This document shows, piece by piece, positions 1-9,600 of a DNA stretch of 38,490 nt. Each line of letters opens with the position of its first letter. Position 1 is the stretch's first letter. Made by a program: the position numbers and the translations under genes. The stretch covers positions 1 through 38,490 of the forward strand of contig CAKSUD010000007.1 of NCBI GenBank assembly GCA_934500865.1, read 5' to 3'. Origin of the DNA: an uncultured Clostridia bacterium. Lineage in GTDB: Bacteria > Bacillota > Clostridia > TANB77 > RGIG9151. The notes under the pieces were generated by a model. The model searched no databases. It was not told where the DNA came from and saw only the letters and a list, made by a program, of their open reading frames with translations.

Positions 1-9
1 ATAAAGTAT

Positions 10-1290
10 ATGAAAAAAGTTGCATTTTATACCTTGGGTTGTAAGGTTAATCAGTATGAAACAGATTCTATGAAAGCTATTTTTGAAAATGGCGGATATG
101 AAATAGTTGATTTTGATGGGTATGCAGATGTTTATGTAATTAATACTTGTACAGTAACTGCTATGGGAGATAAAAAATCTCGTCAGATAATTCATTTAGC
201 CAAGAACAATAATAAAGATGGTGTAGTTATAGTTACAGGCTGTATGGCACAAGGCATAATTAGAGATAACAAGACAATAGAAGGAGCAGATATAATTGTT
301 GGAAATGAGGACAGAAAAAACATATTAAGCATCTTGAATGAATATTGTGGCGAAAAAATAGTTAATGTCAGTGATATAAAAAATGAGCGAGAGTTTTGGG
401 AAAGCAATGGTGTAATATCTGAGGATAGAACTCGTGCATATATAAAAATTCAAGATGGCTGTGACAGATATTGTTCATATTGCATAATTCCATATGTAAG
501 AGGTCCGATTAGAAGTAGAGATTTTAATGAGGTTATAAATGAAGCCGAAAATATGGTTAAAGACGGTTTTAGTGAGCTTGTTTTGATTGGTATTCATTTA
601 GCCTCTTATGGAAGAGATACAAAGGGAAAAGATTTAATGGATGTGTTGGAGGAGCTAAGTAAAATTGATGGAATAAGAAGAATTAGATTAGGTTCTCTAG
701 AACCATCGTTTATTTCTAAAGGGAACATAGACAGAATGAGAAAACTGGATAAAGTTTGTAAACATTTTCATTTATCCTTGCAAAGTGGGTGCGATACTGT
801 TCTTAAGAGAATGAATAGAAAGTATACTACAAGCGAATATGAAGAAAAAGTTCATATGATAAGAGAAGCTTTCCCAGATGCTGCTATTACTACTGATGTA
901 ATTGTTGGTTTCCCCGGAGAAAATGAAGAAGAATTTAACGAGACATATGAATACCTAAAGAGAATAAATTTAAGCAAAATGCATATTTTCCCATATTCAA
1001 GAAGAACAGGAACTCCGGCTGCTAAGATGCCGAATCAAGTTGAAAAGTCGGTTAAAAAAGAAAGAGCAGACAAACTTATAAAGTTATCCCATAATAATGA
1101 AATAGCGTTTGCTAAAAGATTTCTAGATAGAAAGATAGAAGTTATATTGGAAAATCGTCTTAAAGAAGGATATAGAGAGGGATATTCTGAGCAATATGTA
1201 CCGGTTTTATATAAAGGCGGAAACGCGAAGGATGTAATTATAGGAGTAGGAAAAAAAGTAACGGACAATGGAGAAATTGTTATTGAATAA
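10..1290 (+). CDS. mtaB: tRNA (N6-threonylcarbamoyladenosine(37)-C2)-methylthiotransferase MtaB
   Basis: Radical-SAM methylthiotransferase that converts t6A37 to ms2t6A37 in tRNAs reading ANN codons. The 426-residue protein has the family's three-part layout. An N-terminal UPF0004 domain carries the auxiliary cluster cysteines C11 (in LGCKVNQ), C47 (NTCTV) and C78 (TGCMA). A radical-SAM core has the CxxxCxxC triad at C151, C155 and C158. A TRAM-like RNA-binding tail covers roughly residues 365-426. The LGCKVNQYET opening is typical of MtaB rather than MiaB. Only nine bases precede the ATG, so the ribosome site and any upstream operon partner cannot be judged. No terminator follows; the next gene has its own promoter. 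Confidence 0.95.
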   Translation: MKKVAFYTLGCKVNQYETDSMKAIFENGGYEIVDFDGYADVYVINTCTVTAMGDKKSRQIIHLAKNNNKDGVVIVTGCMAQGIIRDNKTIEGADIIVGNEDRKNILSILNEYCGEKIVNVSDIKNEREFWESNGVISEDRTRAYIKIQDGCDRYCSYCIIPYVRGPIRSRDFNEVINEAENMVKDGFSELVLIGIHLASYGRDTKGKDLMDVLEELSKIDGIRRIRLGSLEPSFISKGNIDRMRKLDKVCKHFHLSLQSGCDTVLKRMNRKYTTSEYEEKVHMIREAFPDAAITTDVIVGFPGENEEEFNETYEYLKRINLSKMHIFPYSRRTGTPAAKMPNQVEKSVKKERADKLIKLSHNNEIAFAKRFLDRKIEVILENRLKEGYREGYSEQYVPVLYKGGNAKDVIIGVGKKVTDNGEIVIE

Positions 1291-1296
1291 ATTGCG

Positions 1297-1325
1297 TTGA
1301 CATAAGCTGTAAATGGATGTATGAT
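1297..1325 (+). promoter_or_regulatory. sigma-A promoter for the 112-aa orphan gene
   Basis: A perfect -35 TTGACA (1297-1302), a 17-base spacer and a near-perfect -10 TATGAT (1320-1325). Transcription would begin near 1332. This is downstream of the upstream in-frame ATG at 1328, so the promoter itself argues for the ATG at 1406 as the start of the next gene. Confidence 0.8.
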
Positions 1326-1405
1326 ATATGGGCAATAAAGATATTGCTAATTTGCCACGTAATGGGTGGCGAAACGATACCGAAAATTTTATTTTGGAGG
1401 AGCTT

Positions 1406-1744
1406 ATGAAAATTTCTACACAAGGCGTAATTACCTACCACGAATCAGAACAGGAAATCATCGATAGTTTGGTGCGCTATTTAGATTTTTGGTTTAAAGT
1501 TGAACTTAGTGAATTGCCCGTGATACTGAATAAAATGGGGTTCACATTGCCTATTAATAACATATCTTGTAGATATGGGCATAATTCAGTTGTGCTGAGA
1601 ATAGATGTATTTAACGAAGTAGAGTTTTACATTGGGGATATGGTTGACCCGTATCCGAGTGTAAATTGTCGTTCTTCGTATATTGTTACAGCAGAAGAAG
1701 GAAAAGTCGTTGATGTTAATAAGTTGCAAGTTATGCTTGAATAA
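1406..1744 (+). CDS. hypothetical protein, 112 aa
   Basis: I do not recognise this protein. It is soluble with no signal peptide or membrane segment; the N-terminal half looks helical (EQEIIDSLVRYLDFWF) and the C-terminal half beta-rich (VVLRIDVFNEVEFYIGDMV). I chose the ATG at 1406 because GGAGGAG (1396-1402) lies just before it and because the promoter at 1297-1325 would start the transcript near 1332. The in-frame ATG at 1328 has no Shine-Dalgarno and lies at or before the transcript start. The gene is an independent unit with its own promoter and terminator, between mtaB and nrdD. No function is proposed. Confidence 0.7.
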   Translation: MKISTQGVITYHESEQEIIDSLVRYLDFWFKVELSELPVILNKMGFTLPINNISCRYGHNSVVLRIDVFNEVEFYIGDMVDPYPSVNCRSSYIVTAEEGKVVDVNKLQVMLE

Positions 1745-1751
1745 TTCTAAA

Positions 1752-1785
1752 AAGACTGTTGGTTTTATACCATCAGTCTTTTTTT
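1752..1785 (+). terminator. Rho-independent terminator
   Basis: An 11-position stem (AAGACTG.TGG with CCA.CAGTCTT, one T-T mismatch) around a 7-base loop, followed by seven T. It ends the 112-aa gene eight bases after its stop codon. Confidence 0.85.
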
Positions 1786-1936
1786 GTTTGCAATAATTCA
1801 ACTACTGTAAACTAAGAAAGATAGTACTTTAGACCCAAATAATGAATATGGAAGAAAAATCGAGAAAGGAAGAGAAAACAAGATATTTAAAACTTGTCAT
1901 GTGATATACAAAACTATATATTTAAGGTACACCAAA

Positions 1937-1952
1937 ACACAATATATTGTTA
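1937..1952 (+). promoter_or_regulatory. NrdR box 1 upstream of nrdD
   Basis: ACACAATATATTGTTA matches the NrdR consensus (acaCwATATwtwGtgt type) in all core positions. It is paired with a second box starting 32 bp downstream, three helical turns, the usual spacing for tandem NrdR sites. The rest of the 312-base gap 1745-2056 holds the terminator above, about 130 bases with nothing convincing, and the two boxes plus promoter. Confidence 0.8.
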
Positions 1953-1968
1953 TATATTTTTTGAAAAA

Positions 1969-1984
1969 ACACTAAATATTGTGT
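1969..1984 (+). promoter_or_regulatory. NrdR box 2 overlapping the nrdD promoter
   Basis: ACACTAAATATTGTGT is an almost perfect palindrome and matches the NrdR box consensus. Its last six bases are also the proposed -35 of the nrdD promoter, so bound NrdR would exclude RNA polymerase. Confidence 0.85.
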
Positions 1985-2006
1985 TTTAATTACCGATAAA
2001 TACAAT
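1979..2006 (+). promoter_or_regulatory. probable nrdD promoter
   Basis: TTGTGT (1979-1984), 16-base spacer, TACAAT (2001-2006). The -35 lies inside NrdR box 2. The start of transcription would be near 2013, about 44 bases before the nrdD ATG. Confidence 0.55.
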
Positions 2007-2056
2007 GGCGTTAATAAATAAAAATGCTTGTAAATTATACTGAGGGGGTTTTTTTA

Positions 2057-4189
2057 ATGATAACAAAAATAAGAAAAAGAAATGGTGAAATTGTAGATTT
2101 TTATCAAGAAAAGATTACAAGAGCTATTTTTAAAGCAGCTCACGCGTGTGGTGGAGAGGACTATGCTAAGGCAGAGGCTTTATCTAATGAAGTAATGGCT
2201 ATTATAGAGAAACAATTTGGAACAGGTATTCCTGATGTAGAAACAATTCAAGACACGGTAGAAAAAGTTTTGATTGAAAATGGCCATGCAAAAACTGCGA
2301 AGGCATATATTTTATATAGAGAAAAGCGCAAGGGAGCTAGAGAAACGAATGCATTAATTGGCGGAACAATTGATATGTTCGGAAAATATTTAGGGGACAA
2401 AGACTGGCTCATTAAAGAAAATTCTAATATGCAAAAGAGTATAAACGGATTAAACAATTACGTTAGGGAAGCTTTTACAAAAATGTATTGGCTTAACGAA
2501 GTTTATCCTGAAAACATAAGAAAGGCACATGAAAGTGGCGAAATGCATTTACATGATTTGGGCTTTTTTGGTGCATATTGTGCCGGATGGGATTTAAGAC
2601 AACTGCTTACAGAAGGATTTGGTGGAGTGCCTGGTAAAGTAGATAGTAAACCCGCGAAACATTTAAGGTCATTTTTGGGTCAAATCGTAAATTCAACATT
2701 TACAACTCAAGGCGAAACCGCCGGGGCTCAAGCTTGGTCTGGGTTTGATACGTTTTGTGCACCATTTGTGTATTATGATAAATTGGAATATCCTCAGGTA
2801 AAACAAGCAATTCAAGAGTTTTTATTTAATATGAATGTGCCTACGAGAGTTGGTTTTCAATGTCCATTTTCAAATTTAACAATGAACATTACAGTTCCTG
2901 AGAACTTAAAACACGAGCCGGTTATAATAGGCGGTCAATATATGGATAAGACATATGGTGAATTCCAAAAAGAAAGTGATATGATAAACAAGGCTTTCTG
3001 TGAAGTTATGTATGAGGGGGATGCTCACGGAAGAACATTTACTTTTCCAATTCCTACAATAAATGTTACCAAGGAATTAGACTGGGATTCAGAAGTGGTA
3101 GAAGATTATATGAAAATCACTTGCAAGTACGGAACACCATATTTTGCAAATTATATTAACTCAGATTTATCTCCGGATGATGCACTTTCAATGTGTTGCA
3201 GATTAAGACTTAATTTAAAAGAACTTAGAAAAAGAGGAGGAGGACTATTTGGTTCTAACCCACTTACAGGTTCTATCGGTGTTGTTACAATTAATTTACC
3301 ACGTTTAGGTTTTCTAGCAAAAGATGTAGATGAATTTAAAGCTATGATTAAACAAGTTGCAGATAAAGCAAAACAGTCTTTAGAGATTAAGAGAAAAATT
3401 GTAGAAGAAGAAACAGATAAGGGATTATATCCTTATTGCGCAAGATATTTAAAAAATGCCAAGGAAAGATTCGGAGATTATTGGCACAACCATTTTAGTA
3501 CAATTGGGGTTATTGGTATGAATGAAGCATTACTCAACTTAATTGGAAAAGATTTGACTACTGAGGAAGGTCAAAAGATTGCACTAGACGTTATGAATTA
3601 TCTAAGAGATATAATTACAACTTACCAAGAAGAAACAGGCCATGTATATAACTTAGAGGCAACTCCGGCTGAAGGAGTTTCGTATAGACTAGCTAAAATT
3701 GATAGAGAAAAGTATGGCAAGGAAATTATTACTGCCGGTGATGAGACTCCATATTATACAAATTCAACTCAATTACCTGTTAAGTTTACGGATGATATAT
3801 TTAAGACATTGGATTTACAGGATGATTTACAATGCACATATACAGGTGGAACGGTACTTCATTTATACTTAGGTCAAAGTATCGAGGATACGATAGTAGC
3901 CAAGAAGCTTATAAGGAAAGCTTTAGGAACGCACAAATTACCATACATATCAATTACACCTACATTTAGTGTATGCCCTGAGCATGGATACATTAAGGGC
4001 GAAGTACATAATTGTCCAACATGTAATGAGGAAACTGAAATATGGTCAAGAGTAGTTGGCTTTATTCGTCCGGTTAATAATTTCCATGTTGGAAAGCAAA
4101 AAGAATATAGCGAAAGAAAAAAATATGTGGTAAGGACAGAGCAATTAGAAGATTTAACAGATTGTGAAGTGTCTGATACAGTTTTATAG
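2057..4189 (+). CDS. nrdD: Anaerobic (class III) ribonucleoside-triphosphate reductase, large subunit
   Basis: Reduces ribonucleoside triphosphates to dNTPs using a glycyl radical made by NrdG; oxygen-sensitive, so it marks an anaerobe. The 710-residue product begins with an ATP-cone regulatory domain (residues 1 to about 90, ITKIRKRNGEIVDF). It then has the ten-stranded barrel with the finger-loop cysteine region (SMCCRLRLN). It ends with a zinc site in which the second ligand is His (CPEHG...CPTC) and the glycyl-radical motif RVVGFIRPV. The ATG at 2057 is chosen over an in-frame ATG at 2024 because GAGGGGG (2042-2048) sits 8 bases before it. It is co-transcribed with nrdG 31 bases downstream and controlled by two NrdR boxes. 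Confidence 0.96.
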   Translation: MITKIRKRNGEIVDFYQEKITRAIFKAAHACGGEDYAKAEALSNEVMAIIEKQFGTGIPDVETIQDTVEKVLIENGHAKTAKAYILYREKRKGARETNALIGGTIDMFGKYLGDKDWLIKENSNMQKSINGLNNYVREAFTKMYWLNEVYPENIRKAHESGEMHLHDLGFFGAYCAGWDLRQLLTEGFGGVPGKVDSKPAKHLRSFLGQIVNSTFTTQGETAGAQAWSGFDTFCAPFVYYDKLEYPQVKQAIQEFLFNMNVPTRVGFQCPFSNLTMNITVPENLKHEPVIIGGQYMDKTYGEFQKESDMINKAFCEVMYEGDAHGRTFTFPIPTINVTKELDWDSEVVEDYMKITCKYGTPYFANYINSDLSPDDALSMCCRLRLNLKELRKRGGGLFGSNPLTGSIGVVTINLPRLGFLAKDVDEFKAMIKQVADKAKQSLEIKRKIVEEETDKGLYPYCARYLKNAKERFGDYWHNHFSTIGVIGMNEALLNLIGKDLTTEEGQKIALDVMNYLRDIITTYQEETGHVYNLEATPAEGVSYRLAKIDREKYGKEIITAGDETPYYTNSTQLPVKFTDDIFKTLDLQDDLQCTYTGGTVLHLYLGQSIEDTIVAKKLIRKALGTHKLPYISITPTFSVCPEHGYIKGEVHNCPTCNEETEIWSRVVGFIRPVNNFHVGKQKEYSERKKYVVRTEQLEDLTDCEVSDTVL

Positions 4190-4220
4190 CAATCAATAAA
4201 ATACTTTAGGAGGCGAGAAA

Positions 4221-4919
4221 ATGCGTATAGGTGGTTACGAAAAACTTTCAACGGTAGATTATCCTGGAGAATTAGCATGCGCAATTTTCTTGGTTGGGTG
4301 TAATTTTAATTGTGGGTATTGCCATAATCCTTCTTTAATATCCGGGAATGGAAACTATGTAGAAAAAGAAGAAGTAATGGAATATTTAAGATTACGCAAA
4401 GATATGCTAGATGCGGTATGCATAAGCGGTGGAGAGCCTACGTGTAATAAAGATTTAAAGGATTTTATTAAGGAAATTAAAGCTTTGGGATATAAAGTAA
4501 AATTGGATACAAACGGCACCAATCCGTTTGTTGTAAAAGAATTAATAGATGAAAAACTTATTGATTATGTGGCGATGGATTTAAAAGCATCACCTAAAAA
4601 GTATAATGAGGTTACAAGATGTAATGTTAATTTAGAATTAATAAAGCAAACGATAAAGATATTAAAAACGAGTGGAATTAAACATGAATTTAGGACAACA
4701 TATTTGCCTACATTAGATAGTAACGATATTAACGAAATAACAGAAAAATTTGTGGGGAAAGATAGCAAGTATTATTTACAGCAATTTAGAAATACAGTTA
4801 CAAACGACCCACAATACCACAACTTTATGCCACACAAAGATGCATATGTACTAAGTACGGCAAATTTTGTACGTCAAAACATTGGTGCTTGTGGAGTAAG
4901 AGGGATAAGCAGTTTTTAG
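4221..4919 (+). CDS. nrdG: Anaerobic ribonucleoside-triphosphate reductase activating protein (radical SAM)
   Basis: Radical-SAM activase that installs the glycyl radical on NrdD. The 232-residue protein starts MRIGGYEKLSTVDYPG and carries the CxxxCxxC cluster at C27, C31 and C34 (CNFNCGYCHNP), then the GGEPT strand at about residue 72. This is the longer, NrdG2-like form (TIGR02495-like) rather than the 154-residue E. coli NrdG, consistent with the RVVGF-type NrdD next door. AGGAGG (4208-4213) sits 7 bases before the ATG. No terminator follows; the next gene has its own promoter at 4931. Confidence 0.93.
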   Translation: MRIGGYEKLSTVDYPGELACAIFLVGCNFNCGYCHNPSLISGNGNYVEKEEVMEYLRLRKDMLDAVCISGGEPTCNKDLKDFIKEIKALGYKVKLDTNGTNPFVVKELIDEKLIDYVAMDLKASPKKYNEVTRCNVNLELIKQTIKILKTSGIKHEFRTTYLPTLDSNDINEITEKFVGKDSKYYLQQFRNTVTNDPQYHNFMPHKDAYVLSTANFVRQNIGACGVRGISSF

Positions 4920-4930
4920 TCATATTAGCC

Positions 4931-4959
4931 TTGAAAAATATGTAAAAATGTGGTACACT
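4931..4959 (+). promoter_or_regulatory. sigma-A promoter for the metal permease operon
   Basis: TTGAAA (4931-4936), 17-base spacer, TACACT (4954-4959). Predicted start near 4966, 27 bases before the permease ATG, leaving only a short leader. No obvious Zur or Fur/MntR dyad was seen around it. Confidence 0.65.
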
Positions 4960-4992
4960 TAAAATGTTAATTTTTAGTGGAGAAGGTTTTAT

Positions 4993-5829
4993 ATGCAAAA
5001 TATATATTGGTTTTTAGATAAATTTATGCCGTTTGAATGGCTTGAATATGATTTCATGAAAAACGCTTTTTTAGCTACTATTCTTATAGGATTACTTTTT
5101 GGCTTTTTAGGAAGTATGGTTGTAAATAACAAATTGGCTTTTTTCTCGGAAGCTTTGGGACATTCCGCATTGACTGGAATAGGAATTGGAGTAATTTTAG
5201 GTGTGTCTGACACGATTTACTCTATGATATTTTTTGCAATGATTATGGCTGTTTGCATTTGGCTTATAGAGAGACGTAAGACCATATCTACCGATACGGT
5301 AATAGGCGTATTTTCTTCGACGGCAGTAGCTTTGGGATTAGTATTACTTTCTAAAGGTGGAAACTTTAACAAGTATTCAAATTATTTAATTGGTGATATT
5401 TTAAGCATTACGGAGAATGAGATAATACTTTTGGCAATTACTTTTGTTGTTACAGTTGTTGTATGGAGCATATTGTTTAATAAGTTAGTGTTATCGGGTA
5501 TTAATGCGTCTATTGCAAAGAGCAGAAGAGTAAATGCTGATGTATTAAAATTAGTATTTATATTGATACTTGCTGTGGTTGTAATGATTTCTATAAAATG
5601 GGTAGGAATTTTAATAATAAATTCATTACTTATTTTACCTGCTGCGACTGCTAGGAATATATCAAAAAATATAAGACAATATACAGTACTTTCAGTAGTG
5701 TTTTCGCTAGTTTCTTGCTTAATTGGATTAATAGGTTCATATTATATGGAAACAGCTGCCGGTGCATCTATTGTAATGGTTTCGGCAGTATTCTTTGCAA
5801 TTAGCTTGTTTGTTTCAAAATTTATTTAA
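4993..5829 (+). CDS. Metal ABC transporter permease (ZnuB/MntB/TroC family)
   Basis: Integral membrane permease of the ABC-3 family, which imports Zn2+ or Mn2+ with an ATPase and a solute-binding protein. The 278 residues contain about seven or eight hydrophobic helices. The family signature is present early (FLGSMVVNNKLAFFSEALGHSALTGIGIGVILG, residues about 37-70) and the coupling region late (LLILPAATARNISKN). GGAGAAGG (4979-4986) precedes the ATG by 6 bases. Neither the ATPase nor the binding protein is in the window; the neighbour downstream is a HAD phosphatase. The metal cannot be decided from sequence, and the symbol znuB is therefore withheld. Confidence 0.88.
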   Translation: MQNIYWFLDKFMPFEWLEYDFMKNAFLATILIGLLFGFLGSMVVNNKLAFFSEALGHSALTGIGIGVILGVSDTIYSMIFFAMIMAVCIWLIERRKTISTDTVIGVFSSTAVALGLVLLSKGGNFNKYSNYLIGDILSITENEIILLAITFVVTVVVWSILFNKLVLSGINASIAKSRRVNADVLKLVFILILAVVVMISIKWVGILIINSLLILPAATARNISKNIRQYTVLSVVFSLVSCLIGLIGSYYMETAAGASIVMVSAVFFAISLFVSKFI

Positions 5830-5853
5830 GAAGTTTAGGTGGGAAAAATATAT

Positions 5854-6471
5854 ATGAAATATACACAAATTGTTTTCGATGTTGACGGTACATTAATTGA
5901 TACAGAATATGCGGTGCTTCATTCTTTACAAGATACAATTTTAGAAGTGACAGGGAAAAAGGTTGGGTTAGAGGAACTTACTTTTTCACTAGGAATTACA
6001 GGAAGTGATGGTTTAACTCAGTTAGGTGTTGAAGATGTTACAACGGCTCTGAGCATTTGGGAACAAAAAATAGCTTTGTACAAAGATTATTCAAAGGTAT
6101 TTGATACGGTTGTAAAATTGCTTAATGAGTTGACTGCTAAAGGTTGCAAGTTGGGAATTGTTACATCTAAAACAAGAAATGAATTTGCAAATGATTTTAG
6201 TGTTTTCGGAATTGATGACTATTTTAGCACAATAGTTTGCGCAGACGATACAAATGAACATAAGCCTAATGCAGAGCCCTTACTTAAATATATGGAATTA
6301 GCAAAATGTAGAAAAGAAGAGGTTTTATATGTAGGTGACAGCATATATGATATGAAATGTGCTATGAATGCAAATGTAGACTTTGCTTTGGCAGGGTGGG
6401 GAGCAAAGAATAGAGTAGATGCACCAGTTATATGTAATACTCCGCTTGACATTGTAAATAAGTTAATATGA
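5854..6471 (+). CDS. HAD-family phosphatase (phosphoglycolate phosphatase / PpaX-like)
   Basis: A 205-residue HAD hydrolase of subfamily IA. All four motifs are visible: DVDGTL (nucleophile and acid Asp near the N-terminus), VTSK (motif II Thr/Ser), the Lys in HKPNAEP (motif III) and GDSIYDM (motif IV acids). A helical cap lies between motifs I and II. The substrate is not fixed; PpaX pyrophosphatase, phosphoglycolate phosphatase and beta-phosphoglucomutase-like enzymes share this pattern. The ATG at 5854 follows AGGTGGG (5837-5843); a GTG at 5839 lies inside that ribosome site and is rejected. It is 24 bases after the permease stop, so co-transcribed, and ends at a strong terminator. Confidence 0.88.
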   Translation: MKYTQIVFDVDGTLIDTEYAVLHSLQDTILEVTGKKVGLEELTFSLGITGSDGLTQLGVEDVTTALSIWEQKIALYKDYSKVFDTVVKLLNELTAKGCKLGIVTSKTRNEFANDFSVFGIDDYFSTIVCADDTNEHKPNAEPLLKYMELAKCRKEEVLYVGDSIYDMKCAMNANVDFALAGWGAKNRVDAPVICNTPLDIVNKLI

Positions 6472-6502
6472 TAAAAATTGTTTGATAATATTTAATATGT
6501 AT

Positions 6503-6544
6503 CCTCTTTACTAAGCATTTTGGTAAAGAGGTGCTTTTTATTTT
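6503..6544 (+). terminator. Rho-independent terminator
   Basis: A perfect 9-bp stem (CCTCTTTAC with GTAAAGAGG) around an 11-base loop, followed by a T-rich tract. It closes the permease-phosphatase unit. Confidence 0.8.
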
Positions 6545-6598
6545 GAAAAGATTATTTAATATTGGAAATATAATGTTTTTCTTGGCATGAATTAGTTC

Positions 6599-6627
6599 TT
6601 GCGATAGAAAAAGTTTTGTGTTAATAT
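6599..6627 (+). promoter_or_regulatory. probable promoter of the double-activase gene
   Basis: TTGCGA (6599-6604), 17-base spacer, TAATAT (6622-6627), 39 bases before the ATG. A competing pair TTGGCA (6582) with TAGAAA (6605) is also possible, so the assignment is moderate only. Confidence 0.45.
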
Positions 6628-6666
6628 AAGACTGATAAAAATTATGTCGAAAAATGAGGTAAGATA

Positions 6667-9600
6667 ATGGATAAATTGTTACACATAGGTATGGACATTG
6701 GTTCTACTACCTTAAAAATAGTTTGTTTAGATGAAAACGAAAATATAATATTTTCTTCGTATGAAAGGCATTTCTCAGATACAAAAAATACTGTACACAA
6801 TGCTCTAAATAAGTTGCTTACCGAATATGGGGATTTTAACTATACAATAACCCTTACCGGTTCAGGTGCAATGTTTATTTCTAAAGCTTTAAAATTACCA
6901 TTTATACAAGAGGTAATTTCTTGTAAACGTGTGGTAGAAAAAGATATGCCAACTACTGATGTAGTAATAGAGCTTGGCGGGGAAGATGCTAAGATAATTT
7001 ACTTTGATAAATCAATAGAGCAAAGAATGAATGGAACATGTGCCGGTGGAACAGGTGCATTTTTAGACCAAATGGCTTTGTTACTAAACACAGATACAAT
7101 CGGACTAAATGAACTTGCTAAGAATTATAAACTGATTTACCCAATAGCTTCAAGATGCGGAGTTTTTGCGAAATCAGATGTACAGCCGTTGTTAAACGAG
7201 GGGGCAGCTAAAGAAGACATTGCTGTATCTATTTTCCAAGCGGTTGTAAACCAAACTATAAGCGGATTAGCGTGTGGCAGACCTATTAGAGGAAACATTG
7301 CATTTTTGGGTGGGCCACTTAACTATTTATCTGAACTTAAAAAGAGGTTTATAGAAACATTAAATCTGAAGGATGAAAATGTAATTTCACCGGAGAATGC
7401 ACATTTGCTTGTTGCAAAGGGAGCTGCACTTGACTCTATTAATCATCAGCCAATTACTCCTGAAATATTACGCAACAGATTAAGTATGCTAAGCAACATT
7501 CAAGATGATATGACTGAACCATTAAAACCATTATTTGAAAATGAAAAAGAGTATGGGGAGTTTTTAGCACGTCATAAGAAAAACGAAGTGGCAAAGGCTA
7601 ATTTAAAAGAATACAAAGGTAATTGTTTTTTAGGAATTGATGCAGGTTCAACAACAAGTAAACTTGTATTAACAGATGACAAAGGCAGACTACTTTATTC
7701 GGCATATAAAGGAAATGAAGGCAAACCACTACAAAGTGTTATTGAGATGATAAAGGAAGTATATAAAATTCTTCCACAAAAAGTTAATATTAAAAGATGT
7801 GGAGTAACCGGTTACGGTGAACAATTAATAAAAGCTGCGTTAAATGTAGAAGAGAACGAAATAGAAACGATTGCACACTATACAGCTGCAAGTCGTTTTA
7901 TGCCTAAAGTTGACAGTATTGTTGATATTGGCGGTCAAGATATGAAGTATATAAAAATAAAGAACGGAACAATTAACAATATAATGTTAAACGAAGCATG
8001 TTCATCAGGATGTGGTTCTTTCTTAGAAACATTTGCAAAGAGCTTAAATCTTACTATGGATAAGTTTGTTGAGGAAGCTCTAAAGTCAAAGAGACCGGTT
8101 GATTTAGGTTCTCGTTGTACTGTTTTTATGAATTCTAAGATCAAACAAGCTCAAAAAGAGGGATATACTGTTGGAGATATTTCTGCAGGGCTTTCTTATT
8201 CAGTTATAAAAAATGCTATTCAAAAGGTAATGAAGATAAGAGACATTAGTACACTAGGAGAAAATATTGTTGTACAAGGTGGTACTTTCTATAATGATGC
8301 AGTTTTAAGAGCATTTGAAATTATAACAGGAAAAAATGTAATAAGACCGGATATTGCCGGGCTTATGGGAGCATATGGTATGGCTCTTATAGCTAAAGAG
8401 AATTATGAGAAGTCAAAAAATAAGAATGTAAAAACAACTCTTCTTAGTGTTGGCGAGTTAGAAAGCTTAGAAATAAAAGTTGACTTTACGAGATGCAAAG
8501 GTTGTGAAAACAACTGTATGCTTACAATAAATAAATTCTCAAATGGCGAGAGATTTATTTCAGGTAACAGATGTGAACGTGGAAGCGGAAAAGGCACATC
8601 TAAAAATGATTTGCCTAATTTATATAAATATAAGAATGAAAGAATTTTTGGATATACTCCGCTTGATGAAAGCGAAGCTAAAAGAGGGGTTATAGGAATC
8701 CCTAGGGTTCTAAATATGTATGAAGATTATCCTTTCTGGTTTACTTTCCTTACAAATTTAGGATTTAGAGTTATTCTTTCTGAGAAGAGTAGCAGAAAAA
8801 CTTATGAAAAAGGTATGGAATCTATGCCATCCGAGTCAGTATGCTATCCTGCTAAACTTACACATGGTCATGTTATGAGTTTAATTAATGCTGGAATAAA
8901 AACTATATTCTATCCTTGTATTCCATATTCAAGAAAAGAATTTGAAAAGGCAGATAATAAGTATAATTGTCCTATCGTTATTTCTTATCCGGAAGTTTTG
9001 AAGAATAACGTGGAGGAGCTTAAAGATATTAAGTTTATAAATTCCTTCCTTCCTTTCGATGTAAAGAATTTAGTTAGTGTAATTATGGAATTGCCGGAAT
9101 TTGCTGAATATAAATTTACTAAGAAAGAATTAACCAAGGCTGCTAAACTTGCTGAGGCAGAATATCAAAAGTGTAAGACTGATATAAGGAAAAAAGGAAG
9201 AGAAGCCTTAAGTTATATGAAGAAGAACAAGGTTCGCGGAATTGTTTTAGCGGGTAGACCTTATCATATAGACCCTGAAATTAACCATGGTATAGATACA
9301 CTAATTACCGGATTAAATTTATGTGTCTTATCTGAAGATTCTATTTCTGATTTGGCAGAAGTAAAGAGACCAATAAGAGTAGTAGACCAATGGGTATATC
9401 ATGCAAGACTTTATGCGGCAGCTAATTTTGTTGGAAAAACTGACGGACTTGAACTTGTTCAATTAAATTCTTTTGGATGTGGTGTAGATGCAGTAACAAC
9501 AGACCAAGTAGAAGAAATATTGTCAAGTTACGGAAAGTTATATACCTTAATAAAAATTGATGAGGTAAATAACTTAGGTGCAGTTAGAATAAGAATTCGT

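Noticed and set aside
1328..1405. Upstream ATG giving a 138-residue form of the orphan protein
   Set aside because: No ribosome site, and it would lie at or before the transcription start of the consensus promoter; ATG 1406 has GGAGGAG.
1808..1960. Open stretch reading DPNNEYGRKIEKGREN, possible gene remnant
   Set aside because: No start codon, no ribosome site and a run of unlikely residues towards the end; not enough to call a pseudogene.
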